64,000 bases of DNA from Pestalotiopsis fici W106-1 (lineage: Eukaryota > Ascomycota > Sordariomycetes > Amphisphaeriales > Sporocadaceae), in NCBI RefSeq assembly GCF_000516985.1, contig NW_006917101.1, positions 558,001 to 622,000 of the forward strand. Direction: 5' to 3'. The notes below the pieces were generated by a model. It worked only from the letters and a program-made list of their open reading frames with translations, was not told the DNA's origin and did no database searches. Positions 24,087 through 35,637 of the stretch are shown here, one piece after another. Within the stretch, counting starts at the first letter, position 1, and the number at the start of each line of letters is the position of its first letter. Both the position numbers and the translations under genes were made by a program.

Positions 24087-24929
24087 CTACGAATACTTGT
24101 GAAATCCATCCAAAGTACGATAAGTGAGGTATTCAGCATCATATTGACACGAGAAGATATCTAGCAATGCATTATAATACCCGACTGTCCAAGAAGCACC
24201 CACCAGCGCCCCTATGTATTCAACATATTCAGGGTAGAACCCGGCGAGTTCCCAGTCCAGTAAAGCAACAATGCAACCATCACGAGCAAGGATATTGGTT
24301 CCGTGTAGATCGCCGTGACTAAATGTTATCTTATGGTCAGTCCGAAGTTGACTTTGGAGTATTCTTCGTATGGCATCCGGACAATGGCTACGTAAGCCCT
24401 CGAGCAGAAAGTCGTTATATTCTGCCTCGCAGGTAAATGTCCCACCTTGACAGCTATAGATCATGTGCCTATCGATGGCGGCCCCCCCGTCTACGGCTCC
24501 AATACGGACGCCGCTGGTGTGGATATCTCGCATCTGCTCGATATAACCCCGGAGCTGGGTGCTGATATTCGAACGTTCCTCATCCGACAGTGTATTCCAC
24601 GCTTTCTCGAGTGTGACACCCTCTATGAGTTCCATTCTGATGGTTGAGTCGCTTGATTCGTGCACATAAGGGACCGGAATCGACGTGTGTTCACATACGA
24701 AACGCATAGCCGCCGCTTCGGATTGACCGATGCCATCCGGAAGGAATTTTGTTACCTTGTCATCATGCTGAACCACTTGGCGCGGACCAACGTTTTGGAG
24801 GATTTTTCCCGGGATTTGTTGTGGGAGTTTAACGACTGGTTTAGGGCAAATCTTGCCTTGGGCCTTTGCAAGTTCCATCCGTTTCAAAATAACCCGATTT
24901 GTGGTCGGGGGAGCCTCCGAAGAGCTCAT
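24087..24929 (-). CDS. Aminoglycoside phosphotransferase (APH)-family kinase-like protein
   Basis: A single exon of 280 residues with the protein-kinase-like fold of the APH/choline kinase superfamily. EAAAMRFVCEHTSIPVPYV is the N-lobe helix, MELIEGVTLEKAW the hinge region. HGDLHGTNI (205-213) is the Brenner catalytic loop with Asp207 and Asn212, and LLDWELAGFYP gives the metal-binding Asp225. This large fungal family phosphorylates small molecules or is of unknown role; aminoglycoside resistance should not be inferred. It converges with the tyrosinase gene, only about 150 bp away. Confidence 0.8.
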   Translation of the reverse strand: MSSSEAPPTTNRVILKRMELAKAQGKICPKPVVKLPQQIPGKILQNVGPRQVVQHDDKVTKFLPDGIGQSEAAAMRFVCEHTSIPVPYVHESSDSTIRMELIEGVTLEKAWNTLSDEERSNISTQLRGYIEQMRDIHTSGVRIGAVDGGAAIDRHMIYSCQGGTFTCEAEYNDFLLEGLRSHCPDAIRRILQSQLRTDHKITFSHGDLHGTNILARDGCIVALLDWELAGFYPEYVEYIGALVGASWTVGYYNALLDIFSCQYDAEYLTYRTLDGFHKYS

Positions 24930-25381
24930 GATAGTGAGTCGATGCGCAGAAAATTGTTGAGATGCCAGGTATAAGTGGTCGAATAGGAAATCGATTCGCG
25001 CCCAAGCATCACTGACTAGAAATGACTATGCCTTTAAGCTGGTGGAAGTCAAAGTAAAACTCGACTTCTGTGGCTCGTTGATTTGACTTGGAACTTGTGC
25101 TGATCGCTGATGCAACGTTCAGTGGCTGTGTCGGAGTGAATCATAACGTGGCGTGAATACCTGATCCGTGCTCGGATGTTGCAGCACTTCCTTGTCACCA
25201 ACAGTTAAGCTGCAGACGGTCCACATTTCTTGTCGACGAGATGCGGACCTCAATTTTCTGGTCAAATGAGTCGAAAACGTGTGTATTGAGATCTTGACGT
25301 TCTTTGCATATTCCCATACGTCTTTCCCATTGTCAGCGAGTGCATCATTGAAGAGGTACTAACTGTTTGCATCTTGAGACC
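24930..25381. promoter_or_regulatory. Divergent intergenic region, kinase and GMC oxidoreductase
   Basis: About 450 bp lie between divergent starts and must hold both promoters. I see no further gene or clear box. Confidence 0.45.
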
Positions 25382-27212
25382 ATGTCGACAAGCAGCTTTG
25401 ACTATGTGATTGTTGGCGGTGGGCTGGCCGGTCTTGTGCTAGCCGCCAGGCTCTCGGAGGATGCAAACATCGAAGTCTTCGTGATTGAGGCTGGTGAAGA
25501 TCAGACTGCTGATCCTCGAGTCACTATCCCTGGCATGTGGCCAACCTTGATTCGTTCAGAGTCTGCTTGGAACTTCAGTACCGTTCCCCAGGTAAATTCA
25601 TTGGCCACCGTTGATTCATTACTCGAGGATTGATGATGAGTAGGAAGGGCTTCAAAACCGGGAGATTGGTTTCCCACTGGGCAAGCTGCTTGGCGGCTCC
25701 AGTGCACTCAATGGACTTTCTTTCAGCGCCACTTCAAAGACCAATGTTGATGCTTGGGAGGGCCTGGGAAATCCAGGATGGGGCTGGTCCCGTTTCGTCA
25801 AGTCCATGAAAAAGTCGTACACCTTGGGCGATGCCGAGTGCCCGACCGGCGGGCCGATCCAGCTGAGTGCCCCCGAAGACGATAGCGAATGGCCCGACGT
25901 GTGGAAAAGGACCATTGAATCGCTCGGGTTCCCCACCACCGGAGGCACCCTTGATGGTGAATTCTCCGGTAGCGCAGTAGCTTTGGACGCCGTGCAGCCT
26001 GCCACCAAGCAGAGAAGTTACTCCGCGAATGCGTACTTCGAGTCCGCGAAATCGTGACCGAATTTGACAATCTGGACGAGAGCGGAGGCTGAGAAGATTT
26101 TGTTTGATACCTCAAACAAGACAGTCGCTACTGGCGTGCAGCTGACCAAGGATGGAGAGACGAAAATCGTCAATGCTCGCAAAGAAGTCATCGTCACTGC
26201 AGGGACTATCAACTCTCCTAAATTGCTGGAACTCTCAGGTGTCGGTCATGCGGCCCTACTGAAGTCAGTGGGAATCGATGTTGTCATTGATAACCCCAAT
26301 GTCGGTGAAAATCTCCAAAACCACCCCATGTGTACTTTCAACTTTGAAGTACGCGACGAGGAAGGTTTCGATACGATCGACAAGCTTGCAAGACAAGATG
26401 GCGGCGCTATTGCCGCTGCGATGGACGCGTATTCGAAGCAGAAAGGTCCCTTCTCCAAAAGCGGTGCGAATCTGATCGCACAGTTGCCAACTCCCCGGGT
26501 CGAGACTGGGGGAAACACGTCAGAGCTTGTCAAACTCCTGCGAAGCACGATCTTGGAGAACCAACAGAAGCCAAAGTCGTTTGAGGAATACCATGAGGCT
26601 TTTGTGCACTCTGTGCTCTCGTCCCCCACGGAGGCGTCTGGTTGCTACCTTGCAATACCAGGATATGCTGGAGCAACAGGTGATGGCTGGATGGCTCCGA
26701 CACCAGCGGGAGATGAAAAGTATCTCACCATTACCCTCCTTCTCGCCCATCCACTTTCTCGCGGCTCGGTGCACTTGAACGCATCCCCTTCTGGCGCAAA
26801 GATCCTCGCCATTGACCCAAAGTATTTGACGCACCCTCTTGATGTCGAGGTCATGGCGCGCCATTTGCAGGTTGTTGAGAAGATTGCATCCACCGAACCA
26901 CTAGCCAGTCACCTCAAACTGGACGGTAAACGCAGCCCCTCTGCACCGCCATATGGGAGCTTTGCAGACCTAGATGTTGCCAAGGATTACCTACACAAAA
27001 CAGCCATCGGCGCTCATCACTTCACCGGCACATGCTCCATGATGCCTCAGGAATTGGGTGGTGTGGTGGATGCGCAGTTGCGTGTGTATGGGTGCCAGAA
27101 CCTTCGTGTGTGCGATGCGAGTATCATTCCGATCACTCCAAGGACCAATCCCCAGGCGACGGTATATGGCGTGGCGGAACATGCGGCAGCGATCATCAAA
27201 TCTGGTCTTTGA
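25382..27212 (+). pseudogene. GMC flavin oxidoreductase with one in-frame TGA
   Basis: Two exons (25382-25591, 25644-27212) would encode about 592 residues, normal for the glucose-methanol-choline family. The FAD motif is [19 protein letters not shown] signature 1 is GKLLGGSSALNG and signature 2 is GTINSPKLLELSGVG. The active-site His is expected near HHFTGTCSMM, and NPQATVYGVAEHAA closes the FAD site. There is no signal peptide. The frame is intact except for TGA at 26055-26057 (codon 208), where a CGA Arg codon would fit the family sequence. It is otherwise undamaged over more than 380 downstream codons, so this is a very recent nonsense change, an assembly error, or a readthrough site. I call it a pseudogene only provisionally. 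Confidence 0.75.
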
Positions 27213-27794
27213 TCCCGGAAATCTCGTCCACATCTCTTCTAGCCATATATAGAATGCCGTAAACCAGTGCTTTTCTAAAAGTGTAAGCCTCGGAGTGTGG
27301 TGTGTATCAATTGTGTGAGCATTGCCTACTAGTACTTACATACCTAACTCCCCCTGCAACTGCTACAGCTTTTCCACCTTTCTTTTCTGTATCACACTTT
27401 CAGCTACACCTTGCAAGTATAGATTGAGAGATTATCAGCCTGAAGATTATTACTCTAGTGGCTTAGTAGCTAGAGTACTCATTCGTTCACTTCCTAATTC
27501 GGTTCTCCCATTGTTTTCGTAGGTAACAGGTACAGAGCAACAGGCCTATGGCCTTACAGATGACATGTTGAGGTGCTCGCAAATCTGGCTCTATTTCATT
27601 TATTTACTTTGTTGTGCTTTGATGGCTTGGTTTGAATCATGGATTGTTGATACGGGTGTCATGTCGAGGCTACCTTTACGTTGCATTTTTTTCTAGTTGA
27701 ATATACATCATAAAGGCCAAATTCATGCATCAACCACATGACCTGCTATTTCGCGAAGCACGCTTATCTACGTACATTTGCTGTCGCTGTCCTT
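27213..27794. other. Intergenic, convergent 3' ends
   Basis: Spacer between the convergent GMC and P450 genes. No gene seen. Confidence 0.5.
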
Positions 27795-29601
27795 TCATCT
27801 CCGAACCAACGTGAGCCGACACATGAGTGGCGGTTTGTTCCAGGTGTTGAACGCCTTGACGTGTCTGAGATCTCCCTCCACGTCCCATATGTCCCCGGTA
27901 TTACTACCCTCGAGGTCCGACCTTTCGAGATCAAAATGCCAGAGCAGGTTTCCCAGAATGAGCCGGATCTCCAAGTAGCTAAGGTGCTTGCCGATGCAGC
28001 CACGGGGACCAAGACTAAACGCCTGGCTCGCCTCTTTATTGTCAGAGGCGTAGCGCGCCTGATCCTCGGCGTCGTCGAGCCAGCGCTCCGGCACAAACTC
28101 GTCTGGCCGGGCAAAGTTGTCGGGCGAATGTGTCGCTGCCCACGAGTAGACCGAGACCGTGGTGCCGCCGGCGATGAACTCGCCGGCCACGGTGTCGCCG
28201 CCCTCGGGTACCGTGCGCGTCAGGCCCGTCGGCACTGGTGGGAAGATGCGCAGCGCCTCGTCTATACACGCGTTCATGTAGGTCAGCTCCTGCAGGGCGA
28301 GAAAGGTCATGGACTTGGCGTCGGAAAAGTTGGAGCGGATCTCTGTTGTCAGTCGGTGGTAGGCATGCGGCGTGCGCAATAGCCACATGAGCAGGCCGGA
28401 TAAGAGCGAGGCAGTTGTCTCGGAACCGGCGACACTTGAGTTGGTCAGCTGGAATCATGCTGGAGGTCCTCCCAGTGCGTAAAGCCACGAGCTCTGTGGA
28501 GATGTGATGACTTACATGAACAGCGCACTATTGAGAATGATTTCGTTTTGACTGACTCCACCTTTTTGGTTTTGTCGGAGGATGTAGTACAAAAAGTCGT
28601 TGTGTTCGCGGGTAACACCCTCTTCGATACGTCTATGACATGTCAGTTTTAGACAGGGTGTGGAACATGGAACATGATACTGGCTACATACTGAAGGCAT
28701 TTCTCTCGGCTCAACTCGAGGTGGCGATACCTCTTTTCACGGAGTGTACTGGGAATAAGCTTAACCAGCATCCGTTGCGGCCAGCTGTTGATCTGGAACA
28801 TGCGCCGGGTGGCTTGCTCAAATGCGCCGGCCTTTATGGTCTGAGTGATCAGAGACACCCAGGAATGAAAGACTCCTTCACGAAGGCATCCAAAGGGTCG
28901 ACCGAATGCCATGTCGCCAATGATGTCAAACGTCGTAAAGTCTGCACAAAACTATCAGCGCACCGTTTCTGAGGTCATCGGAATTTGCAGAGTATCCTAC
29001 TGAACCAGTCGCACATGTTGACGGGCTGCCCATTGGATGCAAAGGGCGTGAGCTTTTCTACGAGCAGGTCAACGTAGCCCCTGATGATACTCTCTTGCTC
29101 GAGCAACGCCTTTTGACTAAAGGCGTGCGCCAAGGTTCTCCTTTGTCGACTATGGTCGGCATCATTAGCCATGGTAAGAGTGGTTGCACCGGGGATATCT
29201 TGCACAGATCCTACATGGATCGGGTCCTTGTGGAACTGAGGATGGCCCTGGCGGTGGCCATAGATGTCTTTCCATGCCTGGGGGTCGGTGAAAGCCAACT
29301 CGTTGGGCATGAGGCGCAGTACAGGTCCATATTTGAGATGAAGCTGATGCACATCAAAGGGCCATCGACCTCGAAAGAGCCCCCATATGCTGTATATCGG
29401 GGAGATCTTGGCGAGAAATGGTCCAGGGAAACGAGCGAGTGGGTGAAAGTAGACGTTGTAGATACACCTCCATAATGTGTACAGCAAGCCCTAATCATTT
29501 TTAGTGTTGATTTCAATTCTCTTGTAAACTGTGCTTACTAGACTTGCAATGAAGAGAGTTGCTGTTCCAGCTTGGCTGGATATGCTCTCAAAGAACCCCA
29601 T
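27795..29601 (-). CDS. Cytochrome P450 monooxygenase
   Basis: Five exons on the minus strand (29601-29539, 29490-29001, 28941-28692, 28632-28516, 28434-27795) give 519 residues. The first exon encodes a short membrane anchor (ATLFIASLGLLYTLW), followed by the FHPLARFPGP hinge. The I-helix is IVAGSETTAS, the K-helix ExxR is EALR, PERW follows, and the heme loop is FSLGPRGCIGK with the ligand Cys. The block DWFNFTTFDIIGDMAFG and overall layout resemble fungal CYP65-like enzymes (isotrichodermin C-15 hydroxylase type), which act in secondary metabolism. The protein is likely on the ER membrane with a reductase partner encoded elsewhere. Substrate unknown. Confidence 0.88.
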
Positions 29602-30371
29602 TGTGATAGTACTGCTTGACTGTCACTATGCCACTTGATATGCAAGTACAACATGAACAAGCTTTGATGAACTGAAAAAAACCCTTATATGATAAAATTT
29701 CTCCTTCTAAATTGGTCTAGTGTCGTATTTGGTATGTATGACGAAACACACAAAGTTCGCCTGTCTGAATCCGTGTTACAGGGGATATACTTATCCTCCG
29801 AGGCGCCCAATTGTAGCATATATATATCCAGGTGTGCTGACCTGTCGCATGGAAAGTCACAGGGACAAAGCTTTGACTCAAAACAATTCATTGATACTTC
29901 CATGCATACTTCATTTTACAAATAAGTGATGGTCTCTTGTCCCATGGCAACGCGGCAGAGTTGGGCTCCGCTCTCTACGATGTTTATCATGGGATGTCAG
30001 GTTTGGTGGGCATCCGTGACTTACGATAACTACATTCGATGAACAGGATTATTCACTGTGGCCAAATTTAACTCACTCTATCGCCTCTCATTAAACTCAT
30101 CAATGCTAAATGTTAGAGGTGGAGACCATGTCTGCGGAATGGCCTGTAAGACTTTCGGAGGCGGAATAACACCGAGTCTGCAACCCTCACGGAAGCGCTT
30201 TTCCGCTGCAAGGACGGTGTCCGGTCAGCCGGCAATCGACTAGCATAGTGCGAGTTTCAATCCCTGCCATTGTTATTCAAAAGGAACTCGTGGGGGAAAA
30301 ATATATATCATTTATTCTCAAGAAAAAAACAAAGCTCAATTTACTGAATGCCATTATGCACACCATTGCCA
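29602..30371. promoter_or_regulatory. Upstream region of the P450 gene
   Basis: Contains the P450 promoter on the minus strand and the 3' UTR of the next minus-strand gene. AT-rich; no gene seen. Confidence 0.45.
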
Positions 30372-31821
30372 TCATGTGCTCTGGCTTGCATTCACCTTTG
30401 CCAGTACTTGGTCCATCTCTTCTTGGGTTGGGAGATTGACCACCATGAGGTAGAGAGCATCCTGCTTCAGCATACGGCGGAGTGGCCGATTCTCCTTCCT
30501 TCGCTTTCGCGCCTCGATAATGCCTGGCCGATCGATGCCCCTCTCTGCGCGGCGTTCGCTGACTCTCTCCCGGAGCTTGCCCAGCGGACCGACCGGGTTG
30601 TATTTGCCGCCAGAAGCAATAGCAATGAGTCCTCCGCTTCCGACTACAGTGTTTGGATCGCTATAATCAGAGGCAAACTCCTTGCGCGGTGCCACGGGGA
30701 TCTTGGAATCTGGATGCTCGGCCTCGAACTTGGCTGCTGCTTGACGATCGTAGTAGTCCGAGACAAAGCTGCCAAATTGTTTGATCGAATTTCCTTTCTC
30801 CTTGTCGTCCAGGCTATCCAGCTGGGGAAAGATTAGCGGTGCACAGTCTGGAATTTCCGCCTCCTGGGTCGTCGTGGAGGATGACGTGGAGAATGCGCGC
30901 TTCCATTTGCCTTGCTCCTCTCGTGTAGCGATTGTCTTTGCAATGTTGTGGTCAATGTCGACATGATCAACGAGGTCGTCTGAAGACGGCCTATACGTCA
31001 TTACGAGACAGTAAAGACCACGCGGCTTGAAGAATTCCTCGTTCATGGTATCAAGATATTGGTTCTGCTGATATTGTACTAGGGATAGGGATATAGTCAG
31101 CATAGGTTCTTGGACTCGCGCAAGCATGATCACATACCATATGCTCTCCTCGAAGCCTCCATGCTTACGTGCATTGCCATGGTAATAAACCCTACCAGCG
31201 GACTGATGCCCACAACTGCCTGCTCGACGTGGCCAGCAATCCAAATCGCTCCGTTGGCCACATGGAACCTGGATCGTATCAGTTCATCGGCATGAAGGAA
31301 GCCGAGTATTTGTGTACTTACCATGGATTTGCCTTGATGCTCTTCTCGAATCCATCGATGAATTCAAACCAGGTAGCCTGATTGATGCCGCAATTCTCCA
31401 ACACCGGGGCATACGCCTTTACGAACCCCCGATTGCGGGACTCGGGCCGCCTCTGCGGTAAGATGACGGGCATTGGTAGCGCACCATGGCACTGCTCGCT
31501 CGGCACCGGATGGCGCGCAATGAATTCTCTCAGCAGACGGTCAATGTCAATGTCGTTGGGATCATCATGCTGTGAGCCGTTTTCGTGGGCTTCATACTGC
31601 TGGACCTCGTCCAGGCCATGCACCCAGTCTTCGTCGTCTGAAAGGTCGCTGTCCCCAGCCAAATGTTGCGCAGAGCTGCTCGCCGCGTCGTCGTCATGGG
31701 ACGGAGCCGAGGATGATGACTGCGCCGCTTGCTTCTTCTCTTTTCGATCGGCTTCATATTCCTTTTTCAAACCAATTGCTCCACCAACTAGCTTGGCAAT
31801 GGGGCCACGACGGTTTAACAT
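30372..31821 (-). CDS. Conserved fungal protein of unknown function
   Basis: Three exons (31821-31322, 31268-31138, 31078-30372) join in phase to 445 residues. The N-terminus RRGPIAKLVGGAIGLKKEY is followed by a basic then Ser/Asp-rich disordered part with acidic patches. A folded part follows (AYAPVLENCGINQATWFEFIDGFEKSIKANPW) with a helical, partly hydrophobic segment WIAGHVEQAVVGISPLVGFITMAMHV that could insert in a membrane or pack as an amphipathic pair. The C-terminal half is charged with a basic RERVSERRAER stretch and ends in a helix LYLMVVNLPTQEEMDQVL. I recall similar proteins as multi-copy unknowns in filamentous ascomycetes but cannot give a function. Confidence 0.75.
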
Positions 31822-32648
31822 GATGTGTGATGTTTCTTTCGCTCAAGCGTGGATTGAAGGTCTTGCTTGTTGCCAAACTAAGAGAAAAATTCAATTCCCG
31901 AGAATAACTCTTTATACACAGGGTTGAGACCGCTCTCTACCTCTTCCACAAGTAGCAGATGGAACCACTCGTTGTGATCCACGTTATCGATGGGTGGCTG
32001 TGAATGCTAATAAAGTGTGGAGTGCACCGCCTACCCCCAATCCTTCGATTCGGCCCCGGTTGTGCCGCCTTTGGGGATCTCGTACACTAAACTATAGGGG
32101 ATGCACAGGCACCCACCTGTACCTGGCTACACTGATTAGCGACCTATGTATTACGACGGCCAGATGCGTTGTACCTTCAATCTTGACACGGTAGATATGC
32201 GCAAACAATTCTGTACATTTGAACCCATCGTTCTTTTTCTGATACAGCTGTAAGTACTACAAGTCAAGAGAGGAAGAAAACGAAAATTCCGAAAGAGAAG
32301 TCATTGGTGAATAATTTTATAAGTATTTCACGAGGTACAGACCGAGCGCTAAAACTTCTGTAAGCACCCGCGCCCGGCGCCACCAATGTCACAAGGACGA
32401 AAACCTGGAAGCTAGAGACTTGGAAAGCGACCGTCATATGTTTAGTCGTCCATGTACTATAGCATGGCTTGCGATGCATGTGCCCTTTGAGATCGACCTG
32501 GAACGACAAATCGCAGCACATCCAGTTGCTTGTCGACGGACTGTATGCAACCCAAAGTGGAGGACATGGCAGTTTCGTGGAAACTGTCATTCAATTATTC
32601 ACACAACGATGTGATCTCGTATAATATCTAGACCTGCTCATGTGGATA
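31822..32648. other. Intergenic
   Basis: Promoter side of the unknown protein and 3' side of the amidase-like gene. No gene seen. Confidence 0.5.
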
Positions 32649-33920
32649 TTACGCCTTTGGACCACGCCGCAGCCACCTGATCTCGCCGCTCTTGGGGTCC
32701 ATGATGCATGCAAAGTGTGTACAATCTGCCATTGTTGTACCCGAGCTTACCCATCGTTTCAATGTCGATTCTTGTACGGGATAAGTCGTGGTGCCACCTT
32801 CAATTCCATGAGATGACTCTTTCGCAGTTGCTTCCCACTGATTCCTTATCAGATGCCTGGTCCACTTTCTCTCGAAACACTCCTTTCGATTTGTAGATTC
32901 CTCAAGCCACTCCTCATGCCCAAGAAATGAGGCTTTAGCGTATTCCTCGGACTTTGCATCCACGAGATGATGCACATCATGGTTTGTGTGTACCAAGAAA
33001 TCGTTGGAGAATCTGGTCTTCCCAGTGTTCAAGTCCTTCTCGATGACTGCAACCTCATTCCCGTCACAAAAGACAATGTAGCATGGCGGTGCACGAAGTG
33101 ATTTGAACCTTTGCGCTCTCTCTCGCACACAAAGTACTGGTTCTCGACCAGCCGCAGGTTTTCTATGATCTAGAATTTCTTTCCGCAGTATAGACCCAAT
33201 CGATCTGCGTCGACCCAGAAGAACCATGATCTGATGATGTCTCAAAAAGCGCGTGGGACACCCATGATTTGGTCTAAAGTTCAACGAGAGCGATAGATCC
33301 TCGCTCAATAAGTGTTAGACTTGAAGGTCGTAAAAACAGATCGAGGCTTACCGGACTGCAGTAAGTGTGCCAACAAAACCGGCGTACGTAATGGACCGCG
33401 CCAGAACCTTTGAACCAGAAGCGCGTGAATCGACGAATTCCAGAACAACCAAAAGATCCCTCAATCCGTCCATGCCCCAATCCAAGGTCCGAAAATGCAT
33501 CAGCCGCGGCTCGTCCCACTTACGGACTGCCGCCTTGCGTGTCCCTTTGGTGGGCTTGACCAACGCTGCCCCGGAGGTGCAGCCTAGGAGACAATCGAGA
33601 AGGTTGTTCAGCGTAATGAGCAAGTACAAGTCGACTCCAGTGGCCGCGGCAATGCCCCGGATCTCCTTCATTTCCTCTGGGTCATAGACACGGCGAACCA
33701 GTAGACTTGCAATGATGGTAAAGATGCGGCGCAAGAATGCTATAGGAACAAAACAACTAATGATTTCGTCGAACAATCCTACTAGAGAACGCATACGGGG
33801 ACCAAAATCTCTGGAGATTTCGTCGTACCGTGTCTCGGGCGGCCGGGCGAGGTCGATTTGGTATGTTGGAATGGGATCATCCGGGGACGTCTCGGCTGTG
33901 AGTACAGCGGTGCCCTCCAT
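32649..33920 (-). CDS. Acid ceramidase / N-acylethanolamine acid amidase-like hydrolase
   Basis: Two exons (33920-33352, 33303-32649) encode 407 residues. The N-terminus IPTYQIDLARPPETRYDEISRDFGP matches the NAAA-beta segment of acid ceramidase-like proteins. GCTSGAA places the expected N-terminal nucleophile at Cys114, exposed by self-cleavage in the family. HFRTLDWGMD, YAGFVGTLTAVR and SLNFRPNHG are further choloylglycine-hydrolase/ceramidase motifs. The family hydrolyses amide bonds of fatty acyl amides. An alternative upstream ATG at 33998 adds 26 residues; I prefer the start at 33920 because homology begins just after it. There is no signal peptide, whereas the animal enzymes are lysosomal. 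Substrate is inferred only at family level. Confidence 0.78.
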
Positions 33921-35637
33921 GACTGGAGGAGCGAAATTATAACCAAAGGGTAGTGTATGATGTCGAGGTAATATCAATGTCAAGTCAAAGAGAAACAAAA
34001 TAGAAAAGGGCAGAATGGTTCTCTATCCAAAAGTTTGTTTACACATGATACAAAACGAAATCACGGCGTAGTTGGTGACCAAGTGGGGCAACACTGAAGG
34101 CAGCAACGCCCATCACGTGGTTTTGACCTTTTGTTGCACGAACTGGAGTGCGATTGCTGATGTGGTGCAAATGTTGTGAAATCAAGAGAGGATTTTTGTC
34201 AGCTTCGTGGCAGTTGCGTTCGGTGGAAAGACGAGGTTTGTGGTGGTCGTCGACTTCTATGAGGGTGCAGCAGGTACTATATTAGGTAGTAGGTACACGG
34301 AGTTGGTACCGCCGAGGTGCCGCTTCGTCGAGGCCAGTCGAGGCCTATCGTGCAAAGGACGAAGCTTTCAGACCATGCAAGTATCGAAGCCGTCACTGGA
34401 GGCGATACCACGAATAGATGATGTTTTTGTTTATTTCCCTTGTCGTTGGTCGCAAGTGACAAATGCTTGAGGGAGGGATGACAGATGGATGAATGCCTAG
34501 TAGGCGCCATTCATTGGAGCTGGGCATGTCATCATCGCTAGCAGCCTTCTATCGAAGGTTTGGTGCCTCGTTTTTAGCGTTCTTTCCACCAAATTTAGGC
34601 ACTTCAAGCACAAACTGTACCAGCAGAGGTTTAGGCACCTCGGTTTCAAGGAGGGGAAAGCGAATGGAAAGAAAATAGGAATGCCTGAATACACTCACGT
34701 TCGTATTAGTGGATTTCTTATCATCGCTTGGAACATATATGCCCATCCATCCTGTACAAGACAAGGTCGGTGTCTTGAAGATTTTGTTCGATTAAAAAAT
34801 ATCACTATGTGAAAGATCTAATATATCCACGATCGTCAACGTCTGCCGGACTAATCATGCCCGGTAAGGCTGATTTAAAGATCAGTCTTACTGATGTACA
34901 GCAGCTTTATCACAGTTGGGCTCAATAATGACTTATTTGATAATGAGGCAAACAGTGTCAAGGCTGCCTCTCCAAATCCATAATCCCCTAGTCCTGACAG
35001 AGAAAATTGCGCTGTAATACCGAGCCCGTGGTATAAGTTTGGGGGCATGAGACATTCAATATCATTTAGAAACATTTACGGAACAGTACATATGGACATG
35101 GTCGCTTCTTTTTATTTCGTGTATCTTTTCCCTCGGTTTCATTTGCTAGCTGTGTCGTCGATATATCCAATTATAACAAGGCTAGGACGTTGATGAGTAC
35201 AATGGAAGAGATTGGCAAACTTTGATCCACTTCTAGCACAGAATAGCTTACTCAAGAATAAACCTGGCTCTCTGGAGACAAGATGCCCTTTGAAAGCTGG
35301 AATAAATGCTGCAATCAATCTCATCATGCTTGTTTCGCTAACAAAGAGCCCTTGAAAAGACAAGCTACTGCGAATACTCACGTTTGTTCATTTGTTTGCT
35401 TACAAAATTGTTGCACGGCCGCGACAACTGAGGAATAATAGAGGGGTACAGCTTGGCGTATGGCGGGCATTTGCAGGGCACCATTCACTTGCATCAATGA
35501 TCTCTCAGACTTCTGCCTGAAGCGAAAAGCCTCGAGAGTCGTCGACATTAAAAAGGCCGAATCATTACTTTTCAATATTGTCAACGACTTACCCAATACT
35601 ATTTGACTACACCAATATCCATTTTACTGCTCCGGAT
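33921..35637. promoter_or_regulatory. Divergent intergenic region, amidase-like gene and nucleoside hydrolase
   Basis: About 1.7 kb between divergent starts. Only short frames without motifs are present. It must contain both promoters. Confidence 0.45.
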
